Shown here: positions 52,506-60,249 of the stretch, piece by piece
Position numbering within the stretch: the first letter of the stretch is position 1
Layout of the letters: each line of letters opens with the position of its first letter
Notes under the pieces: generated by a model
What the model saw: the letters and a program-made list of their open reading frames with translations, nothing else
The model's database searches: none
What the model was told of the DNA's origin: nothing
Program-made: the position numbers and the translations under genes
Assembly: GCA_963844175.1 (NCBI GenBank)
Contig: CAWJNE010000009.1
Span: 1-64,000, forward strand
DNA length: 64,000 nucleotides
Reading direction: 5' to 3'
Origin: JALZMG01 sp963844175
GTDB lineage: Bacteria > Actinomycetota > Acidimicrobiia > Acidimicrobiales > Ilumatobacteraceae

Positions 52506-53357
52506 TCAGCGTCCGGCTCGTTCCAGGAGGTCGCCGTCGGGATCGAAGCGCACGTGGCAGGCCTCCGCGAGCTGGCTGAACCAGTCCCCCATCGGCCACC
52601 GGTCCCAGCGGCGCCGGAATCGGTGAGCGTTGGCGATCATCTCGTCGAGGCGGGCCGGGTCGTGGCGCGTGGGCTGGTGCCACTGGTGGTAGGCCACCCC
52701 TCCCCCGAACCACGCCAGCGGGATCCCCAGCTCGGCGGCGCGCAGCCCGAGATCCGTGTCCTCGGCGCCGTACCCGACGAAGCCGTCGTCGAAGCCGCCG
52801 AGGAGCTCCCACGTCGGTCGGCTGACACCGAACGACAAGGACCAGAACAGCTCGTGGTCGTCGCTGAGCACCATCGAGGTGCCGGGCAGGCGGGGCCGGG
52901 CGGCGTGCTCGTCGCTGAGCTCCTCGAGTCGGGCCACGCTCGGGTGCTGATCTGTGCACCGATCGACCCAGCCTTCGCAGAGGTACCGGATCGGACCGCA
53001 GGCGATGGCGCCGGGGTGGGCGCTCAGGACCGCTGCGTACCTGGACACCAGGTCGGGACCAGGGATGCAATCCACGTCCAGGAACACGAGGTGTTCGCAA
53101 GCCGTGGACGCCGCAGCCAGGTTGCGACCGCCGGCCAGCGGCAGCGGACCGGGAGCACCGGCGGCGGGGTGCTCGACGCGCCGGACGACACTCGAGCCCG
53201 ACGCCGCATGCGACCGTCCCCGCGCCGCCATGTCGACCACGACAACGTCGTCGGGCCGCCGCGTCTGCTGCTCCACGCCGGCGAGGAGTCGGCGGAGGTG
53301 CTCGTCGCGGCCGGCGGCGATCACGAGGACGGCGATCGACGGGCCGGGGTCAGCCAC
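52506..53357 (-). CDS. GT2-type glycosyltransferase
   Basis: A 283-residue protein from GTG 53357. GT-A markers: IAVLVIAAGRDEHLRRLLAGVEQQTRRPDDVVVVDMA (in part), LAGGRNLAAASTACEHLVFLDVDCIPGPDL with the D-x-D-type metal site, and GYGAEDTDLGLRAAELG (the ED-x-D acid motif). It overlaps the upstream gene stop by 8 bases (GTGGCTGA), the same overlap used at 51488. Confidence 0.85.
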   Translation of the reverse strand: MADPGPSIAVLVIAAGRDEHLRRLLAGVEQQTRRPDDVVVVDMAARGRSHAASGSSVVRRVEHPAAGAPGPLPLAGGRNLAAASTACEHLVFLDVDCIPGPDLVSRYAAVLSAHPGAIACGPIRYLCEGWVDRCTDQHPSVARLEELSDEHAARPRLPGTSMVLSDDHELFWSLSFGVSRPTWELLGGFDDGFVGYGAEDTDLGLRAAELGIPLAWFGGGVAYHQWHQPTRHDPARLDEMIANAHRFRRRWDRWPMGDWFSQLAEACHVRFDPDGDLLERAGR

Positions 53358-54366
53358 GATGCACCCGCTCGATCATCGCTGCGCTGCGCTGCGCGCCATG
53401 GCCGTCGTGGTGGTGGTCCCACGCCGTCGGGTCGAGCCGGCTCGCCTGGTCGAGCACACCAGGCAGCTCGGACGGCGACGGCCACCTCGACCGGCACAGC
53501 GCCAGGCCTGCTCCTGCCAGTGCGTCTGCCCGGACCTGCTGCTCGTCGAACGGGCGCGACTCGGGGACGACGACCAAGCGACAACCGGCGGCGACCGTGT
53601 CGGCGACGGCCGCCCACCCCGCGCTCGTCACGACGACGTCGGCTCGGGCGAGGAGCGACTCGATCGCCGCGCCCCGTCCCACGCACTCGACTGGGCCGTT
53701 GCGCCACGGTTGTCCGACCCCGGCGATCGCAACCTCCCATCCAGCCGGAGGGGCCGCGTGGCGCCACGGTGCCAGCTCGAAGCTCGTCCCTCCGGTGCCG
53801 ACGAGCAGCACGACGAGTCGTTGGCGGCTCGTCGAATCCCTCGCCGGTCGGGCGGTGCGACCGTCGAACCGGCTGAACGGCCCGCTGAAGAACCAACGGT
53901 CGTCGATGGGATCGTCGATCGGCTCCAGCGCCAGGCGCTGGGGGATCCACACGATGTCGGCGCTCTCCAACCCGATCCGGTGGGCGCGATCGCTTCTCCG
54001 ACCGCTCTGACGCACCGTCACGGTGCGCAGGCCGAGCAGGCGGGCCAGCACGGTGACCTCGACGGAGACGTCGACGACGGCCGTCGTGCAGTCGTTGCGG
54101 GCGACGACGTCGACCAGGGCCGAGGTCCGCGCCCGCAGGTCAGGTCCGGCCGGAGCGTGATGCCACGGTCCGATCGTGGGCGTCGGTGCGACGGGGACGT
54201 CCCCGGGCAATGCGACGACCTTGGTGCCGAGCACCTCGGCGGCGCCGGCGGCGATGCCGGGCCCGGCGGCGACGACCACCTCCCCGGTCAGATGGTCAAG
54301 CACGGTGCGCGCCCGTTCGAGGTGACCTCGGCCGTGGTCGTGGAGGTACCACAGGATCGAGCTCAC
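53350..54366 (-). CDS. GT28/MurG-like glycosyltransferase
   Basis: A 338-residue GT-B protein from GTG 54366. It starts SSILWYLHDHGRGHLERARTVLDHL (glycine-rich N-terminal loop), then DIVWIPQ, and a C-terminal nucleotide-sugar half VVLLVGTGGTSF, ADVVVTSAGWAAVADTVAAGCRLVVVPESRPFDEQQVRADALAGAG, which matches MurG/GT1-like donor binding. Start overlaps the upstream stop by 4 bases (GTGA). Confidence 0.8.
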   Translation of the reverse strand: MSSILWYLHDHGRGHLERARTVLDHLTGEVVVAAGPGIAAGAAEVLGTKVVALPGDVPVAPTPTIGPWHHAPAGPDLRARTSALVDVVARNDCTTAVVDVSVEVTVLARLLGLRTVTVRQSGRRSDRAHRIGLESADIVWIPQRLALEPIDDPIDDRWFFSGPFSRFDGRTARPARDSTSRQRLVVLLVGTGGTSFELAPWRHAAPPAGWEVAIAGVGQPWRNGPVECVGRGAAIESLLARADVVVTSAGWAAVADTVAAGCRLVVVPESRPFDEQQVRADALAGAGLALCRSRWPSPSELPGVLDQASRLDPTAWDHHHDGHGAQRSAAMIERVHRG

Positions 54367-55307
54367 GCTGCGCCGGCGTTGCGGTCGAGGACGGCGGAGT
54401 ACACGCGCTGATGGGCCTCGGCGATGGCGACGCGCTGCCGCGCCCGCGCCGCGTGGTCACGGCGAGGCACGAGCAGGAGCGCGCGACGCAGCGCTGCTGC
54501 CGGGTCGCCGCGGTCGATCTCGACCGCGCCTTGATCGACAAAGGCACCGACGGCGGGCGCGATGCACGGCGTTCCCAGGTCGGTGGCCGTCTCCAGCAGC
54601 CCGGAGTGCGTCCCCCACTGGTAGGGCAGCAACAGGACGTGGGCGAGCTCGATCCGCTCCCAGAGCTCACGATCGGTCAACCGCGGGCCGATGTCCAGGT
54701 GGACGAGCTCGTGCTGGCGGAGCCGGGCGACCGCCCGCCGCGACGATGGCGTCAGCGGGGCACGCACGTGGACGCGCACGCCGCCGAGATCACCGGCCAC
54801 CGCGGCGACCGTCGTGATGAGTTCCACGTCGAGGTTCGGACGGCACGTCGCGGCGTGGACGTACACGCCGCGGCGCGGACGGCGGTGCGACCGGCGCCGC
54901 AACTCGGGGAGCGGGACCACGTGCGGATGGGGGATGACGTGGGCGGCTCGCCCGTGCACGCGTTCGATGACGGCGGCCGCCCACGCCGTCAGCGTGATCA
55001 CGGCGTCGGCTTCCGCGACGAGCAGTCGCAGCAGCTGCTGGTACCGGGACTGATCCGCCAGGTGCGGGTTCTGGAGGTCGTGAACGGTCAGCACCAGCGC
55101 CAGCCGATGCCGGCGCAACTGGCGCACCCAATCACCCAGGGCCTCGACGGTCAGGTGCTCGAAGCCGAAGTGCAGGTGCACGACGGCCGCGCCCGACGCG
55201 GCCACCTCGTCCAGGTTCCAGACCGAGCTCGCCTCGCCGGGGCCCGCCGGTGCGACGTGACGGACGTACGGATGTCCCGGAGGGTGGTGGACGACGGGAG
55301 CCGTCAC
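54363..55307 (-). CDS. GT-B glycosyltransferase-like protein
   Basis: A 314-residue protein from GTG 55307. It has VVHLHFGFEHLTVEALGDWVRQLRRHRLALVLTVHDLQNPH (in part), AEADAVITLTAWAAAVI and HVLLLPYQWGTHSGLLETATDLGTPCIAPAVGAF, the C-terminal E-x7-E-like donor region of GT4 enzymes. It overlaps the upstream stop by 4 bases (GTGA) and ends in the next gene's start. Confidence 0.7.
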   Translation of the reverse strand: MTAPVVHHPPGHPYVRHVAPAGPGEASSVWNLDEVAASGAAVVHLHFGFEHLTVEALGDWVRQLRRHRLALVLTVHDLQNPHLADQSRYQQLLRLLVAEADAVITLTAWAAAVIERVHGRAAHVIPHPHVVPLPELRRRSHRRPRRGVYVHAATCRPNLDVELITTVAAVAGDLGGVRVHVRAPLTPSSRRAVARLRQHELVHLDIGPRLTDRELWERIELAHVLLLPYQWGTHSGLLETATDLGTPCIAPAVGAFVDQGAVEIDRGDPAAALRRALLLVPRRDHAARARQRVAIAEAHQRVYSAVLDRNAGAA

Positions 55308-56353
55308 CCGACCAGCTCCTGGAACCACTGCTCGTAGGCGTCGATCATGACGGCGGAGGAGAAGTGAGCCGTGGCACGTGCCCGACAGGTCGACCGGTCG
55401 AGTGTGGCGGCCCTGAGCAACGCCGCCGACAGCGCGTCGACGTCGCCGGCTGCGGCCAGCACGCCGGTGTCGTCGTCGACGAGGTCAGCGAGGGCCCCGC
55501 GCCGGAAGCCCGCAACGGGCGTGCCGCAGGCCAGCGCCTCGGCGACGACGAGCCCGAACGGCTCGTCCCAGGTCGGCGTGACCACGGCGACGGCGCTGCG
55601 CCGGACGAGCGCCGCCACCTCGGCGGCGGTTCCGTGCCCGAGGTACTGGACGTCGAGGCCGAGTCGCGGAGCGATCGCCTGCTCGAAGTACACCGGGTCG
55701 TGGACCGGACCCATGAGCCGCAACGGCACCCCGGCGCGCCGGCAGGCGTCGATGGCCAGGTGCGGCGCCTTCTCCGGGACCACCCGACCGGTCCACACGG
55801 CGTCCCCGCCGCCCGCGCCCTCCACCCACGTGTCCAGGTCGATGCCGTTGCCGATGATCCGGTCGATACCGATCGACGACCACGCCGCGGCGTTGGTGCC
55901 GGAGACCGACGCCAGCGCCGGGGGGTTGGGGCGCTGGCGGGCCACGCACAGCGCCGACTCCAGCCACGGGGTCGGAGGGCTGTGCAAGGTGGCCGAGACC
56001 TTCGATCGGAGCAGCCCGGAGCAGGCGAACGGCAGATGGTGGACGGCGTTCAGGTGGACCAGCTGATGCTCGGCCGAGGCGAGGTGGACGATGGCCTCGA
56101 GGTAGCTGTGGTGCTCGGCCACGACGTCCGAGGGCTGGGCCGCGACGTCTCGGCGCGCCGGCCCCGACGGTGCGAAGTCGACCGGCACCATGGGCCGCAC
56201 CTCGAACCGGCCGACGCCCCCGGCGGCCAGCACCGTCACTCGGTGGCCACGCGCCGTCAGCCCCTCGGCCAGCGCGTGCGTGTGTGCTTCCATCCCACCG
56301 GCGAACGGCTCGCTGATCGGGAAACGGGCTGCGGCGAGGATCGCCAGATCCAA
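55304..56353 (-). CDS. GT4-type glycosyltransferase, first gene of the six-gene cassette
   Basis: A 349-residue protein. TTG 56353 is the start: GAAAGGAG precedes it and the N-terminus then reads MDLAILAAARFPISEPFAGGMEAHTHALAEGL. It has VWTGRVVPEKAPHLAIDACRRAGV and the C-terminal TPTWDEPFGLVVAEALACGTPVAGFRRGALADLVDDDTG (E-x7-E motif), the hallmarks of GT4. It heads an operon of six overlapping glycosyltransferase genes (to 50079). The promoter should lie in the 87-base gap before the hemerythrin gene. Confidence 0.87.
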   Translation of the reverse strand: MDLAILAAARFPISEPFAGGMEAHTHALAEGLTARGHRVTVLAAGGVGRFEVRPMVPVDFAPSGPARRDVAAQPSDVVAEHHSYLEAIVHLASAEHQLVHLNAVHHLPFACSGLLRSKVSATLHSPPTPWLESALCVARQRPNPPALASVSGTNAAAWSSIGIDRIIGNGIDLDTWVEGAGGGDAVWTGRVVPEKAPHLAIDACRRAGVPLRLMGPVHDPVYFEQAIAPRLGLDVQYLGHGTAAEVAALVRRSAVAVVTPTWDEPFGLVVAEALACGTPVAGFRRGALADLVDDDTGVLAAAGDVDALSAALLRAATLDRSTCRARATAHFSSAVMIDAYEQWFQELVG

Positions 56354-56440
56354 GGTGGCTCCTTTCAGGATGACGTGCGGGGTTCTCCCCCGGATCGCCC
56401 TGCGTTAACCGGCCGCATCCCGACGGTCGCCGGGCCACGC

Positions 56441-57140
56441 TCAGCTGACGACGTCGCGCACGCGCTCGGCCGCCGACTGGGCCACGTTGGCGACGGCGTC
56501 GAGCGGGGTCACCAAGGCTGCGGCGATCACGTTCCCCGGAGGAGTGTCGGGGCTGCGCGGGTGCGGGCGGGTCGGCGCGGCGTCCTTGGCCGCCTGGAGG
56601 CCCCGACCGAGCTCTTGGAGCTGCGCTGCAGCCATCGCCTTGCGGACCTGCGGGAACAGGCCTCGCTCCTCCTCTCGAACGTGGTGGCGGACGTTCTCCA
56701 TGAGGACGGTGACCTTGGCCTGGAAGCGTTCGTCCTCGGGGGTCAGGTCCTCGAGCTCGGAGAGCGTCCACTTCACGACGTGGTGCTCTTCCAGCGCCTC
56801 GAGCACCTCGTCGCCGAGCGACGACACGGCGCGACGGACCTCGGGGTAGAAGACCTGTTCCTCGATCGCCGCGTGCTTGGAGAGGGCGACCGTCATCTGG
56901 TGGACCAGCTCGGCCTTGGTCTTGTGGGCCCGGCGACCCAGCGCCTCGAACTTGGTGAAGAGCGCTTCGACCTCGCGATGGTCGTCCTTCAGGACGGCCA
57001 GGGCATCCTGGCGTCTTGGGTCGACGGGCTGCCGGTCGGCGAGCGGTCGGTGCGCCCGAACGGCGGGCGGCTGGTTTGGTCGTGCGGGAGGTCTTGCGTG
57101 GTGCCACGGCACGCTTGTGCCCCAGGAAGGCCCGGGACAT
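56441..57140 (-). pseudogene. hemerythrin-domain protein with basic N-terminal tail, split by one extra base
   Basis: From ATG 57140 the first frame gives a Lys/Arg/Ala/Pro-rich tail (MSRAFLGHKRAVAPRK, TKPAARRSGAPTARRPAARRPKTP). Near 57007-57008 one extra C moves the frame; after removal it continues DALAVLKDDHREVEALFTKF, then ELVHQMTVALSKHAAIEEQVFYPEV, EHHVVKWTLSEL and VRHHVREEERGLFPQ, a hemerythrin four-helix bundle with its diiron H-x3-E and HxxxE ligands. It would be about 232 residues. Such proteins sense or store oxygen or iron; the histone-like tail suggests DNA or nucleoid contact. Confidence 0.72.
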
Positions 57141-57156
57141 ACACCCCGACGGTGAG

Positions 57157-57681
57157 TCAGGGGGTCCAGCCGAGCCAGTCGATGATCTGGGACGCGACGT
57201 CTTGGATCGGACTCGTGTTGACCACGGACAGGTCTTCGACCCCGACACCGGTCGAGTCGGCCAGCCACTGCGCGGCGACGCCGAGGTCATCGCGTCGACC
57301 GCTCGTCGGGTCGGGCTGCAGCCGGCGGGTGATCTCCTCCAGCGGCACCTCGAGTCGCACGACACGCAACGGCACCGCCGCCGCCGTCGCCAACGCCCGA
57401 ACCTCGCCCCGGTCGCGCACCGACCCCGCCATCACGAGGTGGCGGACTCCGGCGGCGCGGTAGTTGCGAACGACGCTGGCAACGTTGTCCAGGTACACGT
57501 CTCGAGCAGCGTGGCGATCCATGCCCGGCACGTCGAACCACGTCAGCCAATCGAGATCCAGGGCCCCGTAGGACACCCCGCGTCGCTCCAGCGTCTCGGC
57601 GATCTCGGCGGCCAGCGACGACTTCCCAGTGCCGTAGACGCCACAGATCAGGAGGCCGTCGACCTCATCCGTCGCCGTCAC
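57157..57681 (-). CDS. P-loop kinase/AAA-like protein
   Basis: A 174-residue protein from GTG 57681. A Walker A loop lies at residues 14-22 (GVYGTGKSS); later strands include ALDLDWLTWFDVPGMDRHAARDVYLDNVASVVRNYRAAGVRHLVMAGSV (in part), VVRLEVPLEEITRRLQPDPTSGRRDD. This resembles the small-molecule kinases near CPT/Zeta-toxin-like folds; no substrate can be assigned. It precedes the hemerythrin gene on the same strand, 16 bases away. Confidence 0.75.
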   Translation of the reverse strand: MTATDEVDGLLICGVYGTGKSSLAAEIAETLERRGVSYGALDLDWLTWFDVPGMDRHAARDVYLDNVASVVRNYRAAGVRHLVMAGSVRDRGEVRALATAAAVPLRVVRLEVPLEEITRRLQPDPTSGRRDDLGVAAQWLADSTGVGVEDLSVVNTSPIQDVASQIIDWLGWTP

Positions 57682-57742
57682 GAGCCGCCGGGCCGATGAG
57701 GGATGGCCTGGTACGTCTGGCCGCCGCCGAGCACCCGGGATG

Positions 57743-58567
57743 TCACAAGTTCCCTGGTGGGGTTCGCTCGATCTGCCACCAGTCTCGTGCGAGGTGGTCG
57801 AGACCTTCGGGTTCACCGACGCAGTGGGCGATGTAGCGGGTGTCCTCTTCGTGCCAGCCGGTGATCCAGAACTCGACGTCGCACCCCGAGCTGCGGCCCA
57901 GACGGCCGCGGTTGATGTCGTGCACCACGAAGCCGCCGACATGTGTGCCGTCCGCGATCTGCTCGCCGTCGACGACCCGTTGCGCCAAATCGTCGAACTC
58001 GGAGGCCGCACGCCCGAACCGCAGCGAGAAGAACCCCTGCGTCCACACGAACAGGATTGCCACCAAGGTCACGACGGGGCCGACCGTCCACATCACCCGA
58101 CGCGCTGCCCCCCAGACACCGGTCGCCAGCGGCAGGAACGCCGCCACCCACACCAGGGACGCCAACCAGAGCACGATCACCGGATCGGGCGCACGGCTCC
58201 CCGTCAGGATCTCGGCCAATCCCGCCCCGACGACCACGAGCGTCGCCGCCAGCGGGAGCCATCGGCGCCAACCCTGGTCGGCTGGCACATCGTCGTACGT
58301 GATGGCCAACCGTGCCGTGACGTAGCCCAACCCGACGACCACGGCGAGGAGCATGACGACGCCGACCCAGCGCGACGTCGCGTTGGCGATCGTCCACGCC
58401 ACCGCAGCCACCACCGCCGTGACCGGCAACACGGCGACGGCCACCATCGGGGTGAACGCCGCGGTGAGTGCCAGCTTCCGCAGCCGGCCCGCCCGGGCGT
58501 TGCTCCCGACCCCTCCGGCGGCCATCCGGGCCCGGGCCTGCTCGATGTATCGCTCGACGCCCGACAC
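57743..58567 (-). CDS. membrane protein of unknown function
   Basis: A 274-residue protein from GTG 58567. After a cytosolic start (VERYIEQARARMAAGGVGSNARAGRLRKLA) come five or so membrane helices (LTAAFTPMVAVAVLPVTAVVAAVAWTIA; WVGVVMLLAVVVGLGYVTARLAI; others) and a soluble C-terminus with a conserved-looking DFWITGWHEEDTRYIAHCVGEPEGL-type region. No family recognised. It starts after the terminator of the haloperoxidase gene. Confidence 0.6.
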   Translation of the reverse strand: MSGVERYIEQARARMAAGGVGSNARAGRLRKLALTAAFTPMVAVAVLPVTAVVAAVAWTIANATSRWVGVVMLLAVVVGLGYVTARLAITYDDVPADQGWRRWLPLAATLVVVGAGLAEILTGSRAPDPVIVLWLASLVWVAAFLPLATGVWGAARRVMWTVGPVVTLVAILFVWTQGFFSLRFGRAASEFDDLAQRVVDGEQIADGTHVGGFVVHDINRGRLGRSSGCDVEFWITGWHEEDTRYIAHCVGEPEGLDHLARDWWQIERTPPGNL

Positions 58568-58666
58568 GTACGAAATCGTAATTGCGCCGGCCGCTGGGGT
58601 GGGTCGGCTGGCGGTTGCTGCTGCGGCCCTCACCCCGATGGTGTTCGCCGCTGCGTGGCGCGCCGA

Positions 58667-58696
58667 GAGCGTCGAGCACATCGGTGCTCGACGCTC
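58667..58696 (-). terminator. hairpin terminator downstream of the haloperoxidase gene
   Basis: A perfect 13-base inverted repeat (58667-58679 and 58684-58696, loop ATCG) lies 23 bases past the haloperoxidase stop on the minus strand. Confidence 0.75.
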
Positions 58697-58718
58697 AGCG
58701 ACGCTCCGTCACGACTGA

Positions 58719-60131
58719 TCAGTCGTCGACCGGCTCCATGAACTGCTTCACGGTCCATGCTCCGATCCGCCGACCGTGGTCGATCCCGTCATCGACGGCG
58801 TGGCGGAAGTGAAACCCGACGAGCACTCGCGACTCACCGTTCTCGGCTGCTGCGTCGGACAAGCGGTCGAACGACCGCCACGTCGGCGTCGGGTCGTCGC
58901 ACGTCTGCCCGGCAGGCAGCGTGAGGCTGCACACCCGGACGTCGACCCGGTCCGTTCCCAGGACGCGGCGCAACACTTCGGCGGCCACGCCACCTTCGAC
59001 GCTGTGCCCAGAGTCGTGGTCCGGGATCGGCGGCGTCCCCACGAGGGGCCGCCAGTTGGGGTCGGGCGACGTGAGCGGGTTGCCGTCCTCGGCCGCCCGG
59101 TGGATCGCAGTCACCGGACGCCAGAAGTTGTAGTCGTACTTCTCGGCGAACGTCCCGATGTAGCCGTCGACCATCCCCATGTTGAGCAGGCCGAACAGCC
59201 GGGCGGTCTCCCAGTCGTCGAGCTCGTGACCGGTGACGATGGCGCGTGCCAGACGGTTCCATGCCAACGGCGAGCTCTCCAACCAGAACAGCGCGATCTG
59301 GGTCTGGTCGACGGTCCGCGCGCTCGGCGTCGGATCGCCGTCTCCGCCACCACCGAGTCGCTTGACCTCTTCGAAGTCCGTGGCGTATCGGCGGCTCGTG
59401 AGCGGATGCGGAGGCCCGCTGGCGAACTGGCTGCTGTCGCGAAGGACGAACGGTGTCACCGCTCCCCACTTCGGCGCGAAGGCGAATGGAGTCCCTGGGG
59501 TGAACTGGTACTCGCCCGGTGCCCCGCCTCGCGGGGCGGTGTCGACGAGCGGCGCATCGTTGGCGTGGTCGGCAGCGCGAACGGAAACGATGGCGGCGGC
59601 GGCGGCCTGACCGACGCTGATGCCGTTGGTCTTGGCGGCACCGTCCGGGATGCCCGCGAGGGCGGCCGCGTACCGCTCCTTCACGAGGTCGATCCCGGCT
59701 TGGGCACAGCCGGTCTCCGGAGGGAACAACTCGGTCGGGAGGTCGTTCAGCGCGGCGACCATTGCGTCGTGGGCGGCGGTGGCAACGGCGGCCGACACCG
59801 AGGTCCCCACGGGTGCTGCATCGCGGTAGGCGTACGGCTCGTAGCGCCGGTCGATCGAGTTGAGCGCGTCGTGCACGGCGATGTGGGTGATGGCGTACAT
59901 CCGTGCCTCGTGGAGGGGATCGTTGGCCGGTGACAGGCACGCCGCGCGGGCCGCATCGCCGGCCGTCGCGTTCCACTCGAGGACGGCGCTGGCCTCGCTC
60001 GGACCGGACAACGCGCTGCCGGTCGGGGCGACGATGCAGATCGCCGTCGCGGCCGCGATCAAGCGACGTCGGCGTCGGCCGGTCCGTGTTCGCAGATGAC
60101 CGCTCAGGTCTGCGTTCGTGCTGGTGCTCAC
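58719..60131 (-). CDS. vanadium-dependent haloperoxidase (PAP2-superfamily)
   Basis: A 470-residue exported protein from GTG 60131 with GGGGGAG upstream. A signal peptide precedes a mature form starting near SEASA. The vanadate/phosphate site is complete: K-x6-RP (KYDYNFWRP), PDHDSGHS (the P-x-x-x-SGH motif) and S-R-x4-G-x-H...H with FHFRHAVDDG. It oxidises halides with peroxide or acts as an acid phosphatase of the same fold; the first is preferred from length and motif spacing. It is divergent from the SARP-hydrolase regulator and ends at a hairpin. Confidence 0.88.
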   Translation of the reverse strand: MSTSTNADLSGHLRTRTGRRRRRLIAAATAICIVAPTGSALSGPSEASAVLEWNATAGDAARAACLSPANDPLHEARMYAITHIAVHDALNSIDRRYEPYAYRDAAPVGTSVSAAVATAAHDAMVAALNDLPTELFPPETGCAQAGIDLVKERYAAALAGIPDGAAKTNGISVGQAAAAAIVSVRAADHANDAPLVDTAPRGGAPGEYQFTPGTPFAFAPKWGAVTPFVLRDSSQFASGPPHPLTSRRYATDFEEVKRLGGGGDGDPTPSARTVDQTQIALFWLESSPLAWNRLARAIVTGHELDDWETARLFGLLNMGMVDGYIGTFAEKYDYNFWRPVTAIHRAAEDGNPLTSPDPNWRPLVGTPPIPDHDSGHSVEGGVAAEVLRRVLGTDRVDVRVCSLTLPAGQTCDDPTPTWRSFDRLSDAAAENGESRVLVGFHFRHAVDDGIDHGRRIGAWTVKQFMEPVDD

Positions 60132-60171
60132 TGCTCCCCCTTCCGTGGGTGTCGGACCGCGCCTGCGCGCG

Positions 60172-60188
60172 GTGAGGTCAGTGTGAGG
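60172..60188. promoter_or_regulatory. GTGAGG direct repeats with 11-base spacing upstream of the SARP-type gene
   Basis: GTGAGG occurs at 60172-60177 and at 60183-60188, exactly 11 bases apart, in the 118-base gap between the haloperoxidase and the SARP-type gene. SARP regulators bind direct repeats on that helical spacing. It is a candidate site only. Confidence 0.35.
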
Positions 60189-60249
60189 ACGGCCGCTCAC
60201 GGCGCGATCACACGAACATGGCCGCGGCCCGGTGGCGTACACTGCGGCC

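Noticed and set aside
58711..58726. 16-base perfect palindrome ACGACTGATCAGTCGT over the haloperoxidase stop codon
   Set aside because: It overlaps the stop and sits next to a stronger hairpin (58667-58696); a separate operator role has no support.
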